Assembly: GCA_963681505.1 (NCBI GenBank)
Contig: OY811983.1
Span: 6,259,001 to 6,323,000 of the forward strand
DNA length: 64,000 nt
DNA from: Eunapius fragilis
Lineage: Eukaryota > Porifera > Demospongiae > Spongillida > Spongillidae
Direction of reading: 5' to 3'
How positions within the stretch are numbered: the first letter of the stretch is position 1; the number at the start of each line of letters is the position of its first letter. Below are positions 45,702-56,100 of the stretch, in pieces. Below the pieces are notes generated by a model. It worked only from the letters and a program-made list of their open reading frames with translations, had not been told where the DNA came from and made no database searches. Both the position numbers and the translations under genes were made by a program.

Positions 45702-46607
45702 ATGAGCAATATCAGTTTTTCCTTTACCTCGGAAGTTATTGTAACCGGAACCAACAGTGTGTCTGTACTCGTGTGCCTGCTAGCAGCCTTTCTGGTGTAT
45801 CATCTCAGGTTGTACAGAACGGTGGTGTATCGACTGTCATTCTACCAGGTGTTGGCTTCGTTGGCCTCTGCCACGGTCGATGTCTTCCAGATCATTTTCA
45901 TTGACTACAGCAAAGCTCCGAAGGTCTACGATCACGTGTGTATCGCTATTGGATGGATGACCATGTACACACAATGGGTGAAAGTTCTCTTCACGACGTG
46001 GGTAACCGTTCATCTCTTCTATTTCGCAGTACTACAAAAGAACCTAAAAAAATTTGAAGTGTTGTATGTTGTAACTTCGCTACTCATCCCAGCCCTGATA
46101 GCAGCAATACCGCTGACGACTCGCACTTACGGATTAAACAAGTTAGGCTTTTGTTTTCTAAACGATACTGCCCGCGTTGCAATAATAGAGAGGTTTTCTC
46201 TTTGGTATGGTCCAGCATTGTTAATTCTTCTTGCACTGTCAATAGCCATGGTTGTCATGGTGATAACTCTGGCTCGTCGGGTGTATTCGCGGTCCAAGTA
46301 CGAACCTATCACGGAAGGGGATCAGTTTTGGACAGCTGTTAAGCAGCTCCTTCCACTGTCTGCTTTCCCAATATTATTCTTCATCTTTTTAATACCAGTT
46401 TTCATAGATGCCGTCCGTCTATCTGAAAGTTCCGTCGCTGCCAACAAATCCCTCTCAGTTACCCTTCTATTTATCTCTCTATGGAGTATGTCTTCCGGTG
46501 TGACCCTAATAATACACATATCCGTGGTTCGGTGTTTCTCGAAGAGAAAGAGAAAGCTTAATTCAAATAATATTCAACCTCCGCTTCAATATTCTGAGTT
46601 GAAATGA
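45702..46607 (+). CDS. Seven-helix G-protein-coupled receptor-like protein, paralogue 2
   Basis: An intronless 301-residue paralogue of the receptor at 27966-28829. It is nearly identical from helix 4 through helix 6 (for example KNLKKFEVLYV, RTYGLNK, YSRSKYEPITEGDQFW) and more divergent in the N-terminus, helix 3 and the third outer loop (VRLSESSVAANKSLSVT). The tail is longer (SNNIQPPLQYSELK) and may be a cytoplasmic signal. The sequence before the ATG (CACAGCAGTTCTGCCGTCAG, then ATCATCCAAGGCCA) is shared with paralogue 1, so the duplication included the promoter. Ligand unknown. Confidence 0.85.
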   Translation: MSNISFSFTSEVIVTGTNSVSVLVCLLAAFLVYHLRLYRTVVYRLSFYQVLASLASATVDVFQIIFIDYSKAPKVYDHVCIAIGWMTMYTQWVKVLFTTWVTVHLFYFAVLQKNLKKFEVLYVVTSLLIPALIAAIPLTTRTYGLNKLGFCFLNDTARVAIIERFSLWYGPALLILLALSIAMVVMVITLARRVYSRSKYEPITEGDQFWTAVKQLLPLSAFPILFFIFLIPVFIDAVRLSESSVAANKSLSVTLLFISLWSMSSGVTLIIHISVVRCFSKRKRKLNSNNIQPPLQYSELK

Positions 46608-46866
46608 CAGTTCCGCGCATGTGCATGCCTTCCAATCCTATGTGCCACCAACTTTTTCATAGAGAATGTTTTTATTACTTGTTCACTAACACATTTGCAC
46701 TACATTTGATGAATAGTAAATACATTGTAAATCCAAATTATCATGTTGTGTACAATGTCATTGTGTGGACTATTGCAATCCTCATTATACTGTCAAGCTG
46801 GGCTGCGCACGCATATATTATTGACACTTCCAGACTCCCACTACCACTTTGACCTCTCGCTATTAG

Positions 46867-47160
46867 AGCTTTGACTATTAGATATCACCAACCACTATCA
46901 AAGTTGCTTGCTGACTGTGATGGATGTGGTGTACTTTCCAGCATGCTGAAAAGGTGGTTTGGTCTGCAACGCCGGCACAATGAGGTACTCTACCATCCAT
47001 TGTATTCAGGGACATGCATGATCAGAGAACAAGTTTCCCTGCCTTGCACGGTAGCTGACCTTGGTGTGAGAGGAGTGTGGGCTACCCAAACTGAGGCATT
47101 GCTTGACATTGTGACATGGAAACTGATGAAACTGATGCTCAGACTATAGCTTAGTCCTAT
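46867..47160 (+). mobile_element. LINE C-terminal fragment
   Basis: Reads CDGCGVLSSMLKRWFGLQRR, then HNEV, then ADLGVRGVWATQTEALLDI. The CDGCG...RRHNE and LLxRGxWxxQTEALLDV pattern is a known C-terminal signature of invertebrate LINEs. Fragment only. The region 47161-48050 shows nothing else recognised. Confidence 0.6.
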
Positions 47161-48049
47161 ACTAACTGCACTGTTGATTCTGTTTTTTTAATCAGCTGAG
47201 AACGAAAGAAAAATGAAGGCTGTGGAGGCCAATCACGGTCTCACATTTTTTTGTTATATCAGCTGATGGTGTCCTTGGTCATAAAGCAAACTTGGTGATG
47301 AAACTGCTGGCAACAAAAATAGATTGAAGAGGGAAAAATCACTAACTGAAGTGACCAATGCGTGGGTAAGGGCCAGAATGCCATTAGACCCACAAATTTA
47401 TGTGCCATGGACAATGAGGCTGGAATACCCATACCACTTTATGAATAGAAATCAGTTGCATATGCATCATGAGGTTTGGGAGTTTGCTTATGTTATAACA
47501 TTTTACACTTTTATTTCATTATTTCACATGCACTTATTGTTTTTGTTGAACAAGGTAATTATATAGTTCATTATAATTATATTGATTAAATTAGAAGATG
47601 ATGCATACATGTACAATAGGGTTATACCACTACAGTTAAAATAGTTTAAGCTACGAGTGATGAATTACGTGTTCTCTATTAAACATACATTTATTATTTA
47701 AGTGTGCATTGTCATCTATAGTGCATTGTGGGAATATAATAAAATTGTAACATCATTTATACACATCACACATATACTAACACTTTAAGATAGTGCATCA
47801 TAGATTGTTCATGAATAGCATGCATTGTCCAGACAAAATGGCTCTTAATTGTATTGGACCACACAAGAGTGAGACTGCGCCTGCCATAGAGAGCTGTCGT
47901 GACGCATGACTTTTGAGCAGTGCAAGATGCTATCTGTTTACGCTATGTCTGGCAACCTTCTTTATTACCATCATGTGGCTCCGTGTATGCTGTGGAACAT
48001 GCCATGAATTGCCCATCAGGAGACTTTCCTTCAATCTGGCGCGATGAGG

Positions 48050-48325
48050 TGCGTGATCTGACCCCGCATTCCTCAGTGATGTAAGTCATAATCTGTATAC
48101 AGAACCTACTTTGCAGCCATCGCAGGGTGAGCACATCAGATATAAGACTGCCAATGGGGAAGTTGGAGCTTGACTTGACGTTGCTGCACAGAATTTCTAA
48201 GGGAAACACCACCAAACGGCTTACTTTGATCTGACCCCGCATTCCTCAGTGAAGTAAGTCATAATCTGTATACAGAACCTAAGGGAAAGACCACCAAACG
48301 GCTTATTTTGACGTCAGAATATTCA
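48050..48325. repeat. Direct repeats of ~60 and ~30 bp, period ~173
   Basis: GATCTGACCCCGCATTCCTC and the next 35 bases occur at 48055 and 48228; GGGAAACACCACCAAACGGC and its variant occur at 48200 and 48283. A local duplication, not coding. Confidence 0.8.
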
Positions 48326-48623
48326 ACCCATTCAATCCTATGCCAATTTCTCCATGTCAAAATGCTACAGAAAACATAACTCATGCCAGCTGCATGCCAG
48401 TGTCACAAAATAATCGGCACCCCCTTAATTTGGTACCCCCGAATTTGTTCCTCATCTTCATGATACCAGTACTATTCATCCAGAGCAACAAATTAGCGTA
48501 ATGTGGGGGGGAGGTGGGAGGGGGGGAGGAGGCATAAATTGCATGCGTAGGTCTTATTAACACTTCTTGTCATACGTGTGGTACGTGTGCATACAGCCAT
48601 TACTGAAAACTTTTATCAAGCAG

Positions 48624-49184
48624 ATGAGTAACCTTTCCATTACTTTGATACTGTCCATCAACTGCAGCACCAACGGTGTGTCCGTACTCGTGTGCCTGCT
48701 GGCTGCCTTTCTGGTGTATCGCCTCGGATTGTACAGAACGATGGTGTATCGGCTGTCACTCTACCAGGTGTTGGCTTCGTTGGCCTTTGCTACGGCCGAG
48801 ACCTTAGAAATCATTTTTGTCAACTACCAAAGAAATCCACAGGTGTACGAACGGGCGTGTATCGCTATTGGATGGATGATCATGTACACTCGATGGGTGA
48901 AAGTTCTCTTCACGACGTGTGTAACATTTCATCTCTTCTACTTCGCAGTACTACACAAGAACCTAAAAAGATTTGAAATATTGTACGTTGTGACTTCATT
49001 ACTCATCCCAGCCCTGATAGCAGCGATACCGCTGATGACTAGCACTTACGGAGTTAACCGACTGGGCATGTGCTTCCTTTATACTGCTGCTGTAAACGAC
49101 ACCAGCAATATCGCAAAAATAGAATTGTTTTCTCTCTGGTACGGTCCCGCCATAGTTATTCTTTTCTTACTATCCTTTAACTAG
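48624..49184 (+). pseudogene. Truncated third GPCR paralogue (stops in helix 5)
   Basis: The frame from Met at 48624 (an in-frame ATG at 48567 precedes it) matches paralogues 1 and 2 through helices 1 to 4, with LVCLLAAFLVYRLGLYRTMV and IPALIAAIPL. It ends after FSLWYGPAIVILFLLSFN with a stop. Beyond 49185 no similarity to the remaining helices is visible on any frame. So it is a 3'-deleted pseudogene, or a five-helix protein. A second outer loop insertion (YTAAVNDTSN) distinguishes it. Confidence 0.75.
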
Positions 49185-49353
49185 AGCTCCTCCATCTGCA
49201 CCATTTCATATCCAAGCCATCAAATTAAAATGAACCATGGTGAGGTTGTAGATAGCGTTGATGCCCACTATCACCACTGTGATTCACTATTTTAGATCGT
49301 ATTCACCTGTCTGTGTGATGGAAAATTAAAGTAAACTGTAACACGTTTTACTT

Positions 49354-49568
49354 AACCAATTCAATGACGTACGCGTACGTCATAAATTTTTGTCAGACTG
49401 TACTATACGTCATGACTTCAGTACTTCGTGTAGAAACTGCCGTACATCACTGAGAGCTGTTTTTTAATATATCTAAACAATATACATTTTGCTATAATTC
49501 GCAAAATATGGCATCGCGCTCGAAAACCATGTTGATTCAAAATGCTTTAGAGGGTCTTAGAAGGGGTA

Positions 49569-49601
<33 letters not shown>

Positions 49602-49760
49602 GACTACTACCACGACAGCGATTCGGGTGATGACTTCATGGGTGCGTCGGACGGCCCTGAAATTACGGATATCACCGACGATGATGTCGACGACCACGAA
49701 TCAGACAGAGACCCTGAAGAAGCGCCTACACATACCAGCAAGTGGCAGGTGAGGAAATAT
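49354..49760 (+). pseudogene. Possible piggyBac-like element 5' end with acidic N-terminal coding start
   Basis: TTAACCAATTCAATGACGTA begins at 49354, followed by an inverted motif (GACGTACGCGTACGTC). TTAA plus such palindromic ends is typical of piggyBac elements. An ATG at 49508 gives MASRSKTMLIQNALEGLRRG, then a run of 33 G, then DYYHDSDSGDDFMGASDGPE and more acidic residues to a GTGAGG donor-like site at 49750. The two halves are in different frames because of the G-run length. Acidic N-termini are usual in piggyBac transposases, but no catalytic region is visible downstream. Tentative. Confidence 0.4.
49567..49599. repeat. Poly-G tract, ~33 nt, inside a possible coding region
   Basis: A pure G run; its length decides the reading frame of the surrounding acidic ORF. 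Confidence 0.9.
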
Positions 49761-50089
49761 ATTTAGAAGAGGAACCAGAAGGAAATGAACTGGATTGTGG
49801 GTACCTGACTGTTTCAAATTGTATCGCACTAAAATGCTGTTCTAAGTAGGTTTTCTTATCCTGTTTACTATTTTATGTTTATACGTCAACAAATTTGCAT
49901 AGTGAATTTAATTATTTATCAACAAATAGCCTTATAACACTTCTTGATTTATAGTCACCAACAACACCATCTATAATAAACACAGCAAAAAAAAAAAGAG
50001 CGCAAATCACATTTTGATTTTGTTTGATTTTACAGTGGTAACTGGTGATTCCACGTTCGACTTTTCTACCTCACAAATCAGAAGATGGA

Positions 50090-50135
50090 GTGTGGCGCCG
50101 AAGGCGCCAAGTACGGCGCCGCAGGCGCCTCCCCA
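50090..50135. repeat. Cluster of GGCGCC palindromes
   Basis: TGGCGCCGAAGGCGCC and CGGCGCCGCAGGCGCC, two short GC-rich hairpins 4 nt apart, contrast with AT-rich surroundings. CGGGCCTTCGGCCC follows at 50258. Likely the end of an unrecognised transposon; 49761-50760 is otherwise featureless. Confidence 0.55.
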
Positions 50136-50799
50136 TAGCCAAGATGGCGTTTATTAAGGGGGACGGAGGTTAGTGAGTTTCAATGAAGAGTGTCGGGAGG
50201 GAGGGACGGGTGCAATTTGAGGTCGGATTCGGAGAGGGGGTGAAAAGTTGAAGGGCGTAGCGGGCCTTCGGCCCCCCCTACCCTGCCCTAAGCCCTAATT
50301 TCTTCTCCTAGCACTCACAGTCCTCCGGACTGTTTGTGTCATATGCTGATTTCTGAGATAATTACAAATCACATTGTAATATGTCATTGATTCCAAATCT
50401 TTTGACAAATCTGAGAATGATATTCAGGTGATTTTCAAATGGTTCCGAGTATCACATAAACAATTTTTGTGAGATTTTACAGTGGTAACAGTATAGTTTC
50501 ACATGTGATTTTTTTACCGTAAGAAAAAAATCATTTGCTGATTTTTGTTACTATGGTTACAAATAACATTAGGATATGTTTAGATTCTACATATGTACGT
50601 TCAGCGGGTTTGTTGCAGGAGCCAAACAAGGATTGATGTCTTCTGATAGTTGTGTAGAAGTGCAATTTGCTTGTTTTACACTGTTGACAATCCGACATTT
50701 TTACCGCCGAAAATGTACGGATAAAATAATTTCCGTTCTACGTTTTAAATAACGCAACATGCTCACTATCATGGCAGGAAAGAGTAATCGAGAGAAAAA

Positions 50800-51135
50800 T
50801 GTACTCTACGCCGTAAAATATCGGTCCTTGAAGCAAGTATGACCAGTGTAAATGATCGGTTGGACGAAATGGATGAGAAGCTCAAAGCCATGGAATCAGA
50901 ACATGAAGGTAAATGTATGTAATTATAAATATCAATATGGGCTTCTGTGGTTCTATTGTGAGACTGTGGCGGGTAAGGAAATGTGTGTATATATATATAT
51001 GCATCGTGGGATTTTTTTTTTTTAATGAATAATAAAATTAAGTATCAAGAATGGATTGATTCGTGGGAATGGATTGAGGTCATGTAAACACTACACTTTT
51101 ATATGTCTCATGAATTCGATGCATTGAACACATTC

Positions 51136-51171
<36 letters not shown>

Positions 51172-51671
51172 CTGCAGGAAATAGTTTTCCAACGTCTTCA
51201 AAAGCGGGGTAAGCACTTTAACGTCACGGGACAATATCAAGTGGTGTTTGAAGAGTATATTGAGCAGTTATTAAGAGACACCTTTGAAGATCCCAAACCA
51301 GAATAATTCAATCAGTTGTGAGTCCCCTTCGCCTTTGTAAGTTTCCAATACCTTCAAATGGTGACAAGAAGAAAAGGATAATGGTGTACTATGCAAGCCA
51401 GAGGAACACAGCTATCGTGAAACTGAATGATGAAAAAGACAACAACATATGTCATTGAAGTGAAATTGCCTTGCTTATGTAAGCATTACATATTTGAGTA
51501 ATATGCACAAATCTAGAATTTTACTGACGTTGCTGCGAGCAGGTCTGGGGCCGAGACTATTGCTGGGTAGATCACGCGTCCTCTGATACATATACCAGGC
51601 TAAGCGTCATTGCACCAGTTACGAAGAGGAGGCTGAGCGAATTCGGATTTGAGTTTGTCACTGAGCACGAG
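50800..51671 (+). other. Possible short gene or exons of unknown function
   Basis: Three open stretches look coding but do not join cleanly. 50800-50909 reads KISVLEASMTSVNDRLDEMD then EKLKAMESEHE with a GTAAAT donor (coiled coil). 51175-51306 follows a 32-nt C tract and CTGCAG, reading EIVFQRLQKRGKHFNVTGQY to a TAA stop. 51543-51671 lies between AG and GTAAGC and reads VWGRDYCWVDHASSDTYTRL and so on. The phase between the first two is wrong, so at least one border is misread. No family recognised. Confidence 0.3.
51138..51169. repeat. Poly-C tract, ~32 nt
   Basis: A pure C run just before a CTGCAG acceptor-like site. Confidence 0.9.
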
Positions 51672-52342
51672 GTAAGCAACTCGGAAGTGCAGGACGTATT
51701 TCTATGAAAACGAGTCGATGCGCAGAGCATAGGCAAGGGATAATATCTCTCGAAGGTTGAATGCGAAGCCATTCGCGTTCAACTGGCTTCAACCAATTCG
51801 CTTGGAAGTTAATGTGGCAAAAAATGCCGGATGGCCTTCAGTTTGTCGATCTCCTATTTCCAATTTCACCCACAACCCGGTCCCCCTGTACGTAACAGTG
51901 TACTGGTGAATTGTGTTGAATCACACTGTAACAATCGCTCAACTTACTGATTCAAGAAACAGATTGAACTTGCTATTATTGTCAAATGATTGAAAGCGGC
52001 CATTTTGCGGGTGGGGTTGTGACCGTGGGGGGACCGGAGGAGGGGGGGAGGAGGGGGGGGTGCGGAGCAACACAGGAATCATTGCGCGTTTCTGCCTTAT
52101 AATTGGATTTCTAAAGTCAATACATTCCCGTTGTTCTGCAAAACAACCTTCAGGAATGAATTACGGAAATAGTTTGACAGATTGCGTGTTCTTTAAATTG
52201 TTTTTCGGAACGACGTAACTAAACCGTGTTGACCGGCTTAAACGAGGCTAGAAACGCCGCAATGAACTCTGTGATTTTCCATTGTTCTAGTGAGTTGTTC
52301 CATGCAGTGTTATTTTCCAAGCTCCCATAAATTACTTCATGT

Positions 52343-52547
52343 CAGGGCGGATCCAGGAAGGGTGGGGGACAATTATTAAATGTAACAATTATTAAATGTA
52401 ACAATTAAGTGGGCAATGGGCGTAGTTCGGAAGCTTTTGGTAGATACGTTCAAAAACGCTATATTGCGCAACTATGAATATATAATTAGTCGAACGAGGG
52501 GGGGGGGGGGGGGGGGGCACGTGCCCCTACCCCTGGATCCGCCACTG
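52343..52547. mobile_element. MITE, family C copy 2 (CAGGGCGGATCCAGG ends)
   Basis: Ends CAGGGCGGATCCAGG and CCTGGATCCGCCACTG (inverted). The inside shares AACTATGAATATATAATTAG and TTTTGGTAGATACGTTC with 32658-32916. A G tract of about 19 nt lies near the right end, at the position where copy 1 has its C tract but on the opposite strand sense. Confidence 0.8.
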
Positions 52548-53173
52548 CCATGTTTGGCTAACAATACCATTATATTAGAAGGTAAATTACAAAATGGAGC
52601 TTGCATGGTATTCTACTCACCCGCTTTGACAAAACAAACTTGGATGTGTATGTAGTATATCATTCTTGAAAAGTTATCTATGATGATTATTTCAAGATTC
52701 AACATTGCCTTTGCATGGGAGGCAATTCAGTTTACCAAGAATACTTCTAGTGGTTATAGCTATTAGATTACAGTTTTAAGTCCTTGAAAGGAAATAGGGT
52801 ATCAAGTAGAACTGATTACATGTAAAAGGCTTGAATGGTTCTCTGTCAGTTAATAAATATCGCTACGTAATAAAGCAGATTTACATCAAAATGAGTTATT
52901 TGGAATTAAGGAACTAAATGTTGCAAAAAGTAAGCATGCTGCTGGCACTGTGCTGGGGTGGGATGGATGGATGAGCCCTACCTGGTTTTTGGCCAAGTCA
53001 ACGTCATTTATTTGACTATTGATTCTGAAATCATGGTTCATTTGGAAGCTTCTATTTTGATCTGTACAAACTACCATTTTACCAACATGTATTCAATTGT
53101 AACATGAAAGAATTGCTATGGTACTCTTGCTTATTGATTTATCTCCTTATGTATTGAAAGAACAATTAAGATA

Positions 53174-56100
53174 ATGACCAGCCAGAAGCCACTGCACATG
53201 GCCAATATCATGGCTGAAGTGGACGTCATGACTGACTCTATACAGAAAATGCCTTCAAACCAGTGAGCGGGATCTGCCCTTAGCATGTTTAATTAGTGTG
53301 TGTATACGTATACATCTGTGCATCATGACACAGCTCAGTCCTGCATGTATGTGTGCAAAGTTTATGAATGCATTTCATGTGTTAGGGGTCAGTTTTTATG
53401 CATGCTTTGCCTTCCCTATGGCACCCAAATGAGTGTGTGCCTTCATTTTCTGTACTCAGGTTATGCTCGTTTGGTGAGTCGATATTTCAGAAAGCTAAAG
53501 ATGCTCAGCTATCAGGAGATGAGGAGCAGTCGTATATTCTTTTCACGACGTACCTTAATGTGGTGGAAGCAGTTATGAAGTCTGAAGAGTACATGTATGC
53601 AGATGGTAACAAGGTAATCTTGGCTCAATTTGCTTTTTATAATTTTTACATAGCAGTTTCATACAAGAGATTGCTGCCACGAAAAAGACTCTATCACATG
53701 TTTTTTCAAGTTTCCAAACTATTTCATTAAATAAAAAAAATAGATACCTACGGTGTACGTAAGTCCTCTACAACTTGTTTTCTTATAAGCACTGGAAATC
53801 AGTTTTTCCATCATGGAGTTACATTTTTTTCAAATTGCACATATCAGTGTTTCTTGACGCAGCAGTGATCTCACAGTAATTTTTTTAATGACCCCTCGTT
53901 TATATATGCATACAAGGTTATTAAAATGCTCTCAGGTTATTAAAATGCTCTGCATTGGAATTAATGTAACTTCCGAACCATTAGCGCTTTAGACCTCATA
54001 TTTTTGCTCCATACTTCATTTCCCTATGAAACGTACAAAGGGCATCTCTCTTTGGGGTTAAACGATCATATGTCTTTCTGCAGGAGTGTTCGAATCAAAT
54101 TCAATAGTGATAGGACCACTCCATGTACCCTCCCAATTTGAAGCGATTTGAACACTCCTACCTGAAGATGTGGTGTTTTGAACCCTATGGGGTATCGGAC
54201 ATTGCAACATCATTACTCCACGTAACTAAGACACCAAAATGTATTTTCACATATACTAATGGTGTGGCATGCTGCGTTAAAAATAGCAACCCGATGGCAT
54301 CAATATTTTGGAAGATATATCAATTTGATTTGGATGCTGATGCTATATATATATATTTATGGGGTCGAGACAGCGAAAAGGGACTTAGTGCATATTATAA
54401 AAATTTCCAGGAAGGAACTTCAAAGTTGACGCATGCAATTAAAATGTACGCGTAATTTAAAATGAGGTCCACTGTAACTCCATGATCAGGACATGCTAAT
54501 TTCCAGTGCGTAAGAAAGAAGTTGTGAGGACATTGGTGTCTCTTAGAAAATTTTTAAAAATTGAAAACTTGAAAAAATATGCACTAGGTCCCTTTTCGCT
54601 GCCTCGATCCTATATATATATATAAATCCACGAGGGTGAAAATCTCCTAGAATGTTCCATATATATAAATGAGGGTGAACTGTCCCTTATATGCAGCCCT
54701 GTCGTGCATGCATATTAGTACATTCATCTATTCAAACCTGGTATGCGTTATTTCTATATCAAGGAATTTGACCAACTTCTAAATGAACTGCGATTAAGGG
54801 AGGTGAAGAAAGAAAGCGAGAAGCTGTTTATTAGCCTGGCAAACAGGTTAGTGCATTTTCTGGTTTTACAGTGCTGTTGCATGATGTGTTTTACAGTGCT
54901 GTTGCATGATGTGTTTTACAGTGCTGTTGCATGATGTGTTTTACAGTGCTGTTGCATGATGTGTTTTACAGTGCTGTTGCATGATGTGTTTTACAGTGCT
55001 GTTGCATGATGTGTTTTACAGTGCTGTTGCATGATGTGTTTTACAGTGCTGTTGCATGATGTGTTTTACAGTGCTGTTGCATGATGTGTTTTACAGTGCT
55101 GTTGCATGATGTGTTTTACAGTGCTGTTGCATGATGTGTTTTACAGTGCTGTTGCATGATGTGTTTTACAGTGCTGTTGCATGATGTGTTTTACAGTGCT
55201 GTTGCATGATGTGTTTTACAGTGCTGTTGCATGATGTGTTTTACAGTGCTGTTGCATGATGTGTTTTACAGTGCTGTTGCATGATGTGTCTTGTGCAACA
55301 ACACTTGTGCATTCTCATTTTCTGTAAAGACCTGCTGTTATTTTATTTATTTTTTCAGAGAAGAAAGAGGGTTGGCAGTTGGTATGGAAGACACAGGGGG
55401 TTAGTGACAATCTTTTAGTTCCATTGCATCCTTAAACTGATCTCTTTACCTCCACATCATCACTTCTCCCTGTACCACCACATCATCACTTCTCCCTGTA
55501 CCTCCACATCATCACTTCTCCCTGTACCTCCACATCATCACTTCTCCCTGTACCTCCACATCATCACTTCTCCCTGTACCTCCACATCATCACTTCTCCC
55601 TGTACCTCCACATCATCACTTCTCCCTGTACCTCCACATCATCACTTCTCCCTGTACATCCACATCATCACTTCTCCCTGTACCTCCACATCATCACTTC
55701 TCCCTGTACATCCACATCATCACTTCTCCCTGTACCTCCACATCATCACTTCTCCCTGTACCTCCACATCATCACTTCTCCCTGTACATCCACATCATCA
55801 CTTCTCCCTGTACCTCCACATCATCACTTCTCCCTGTACCTCCACATCATCACTTCTCCCTGTACATCCACATCATCACTTCTCCCTGTACCTCCACATC
55901 ATCACTTCTCCCTGTACCTCCACATCATCACTTCTCCCTGTACCTCCACATCATCACTTCTCCCTGTACCTCCACATCATCACTTCTCCCTGTACCTCCA
56001 CATCATCACTTCTCCCTGTACCTCCACATCATCACTTCTCCCTGTACATCCACATCATCACTTCTCCCTGTACCTCCACATCATCACTTCTTCCTGTACC

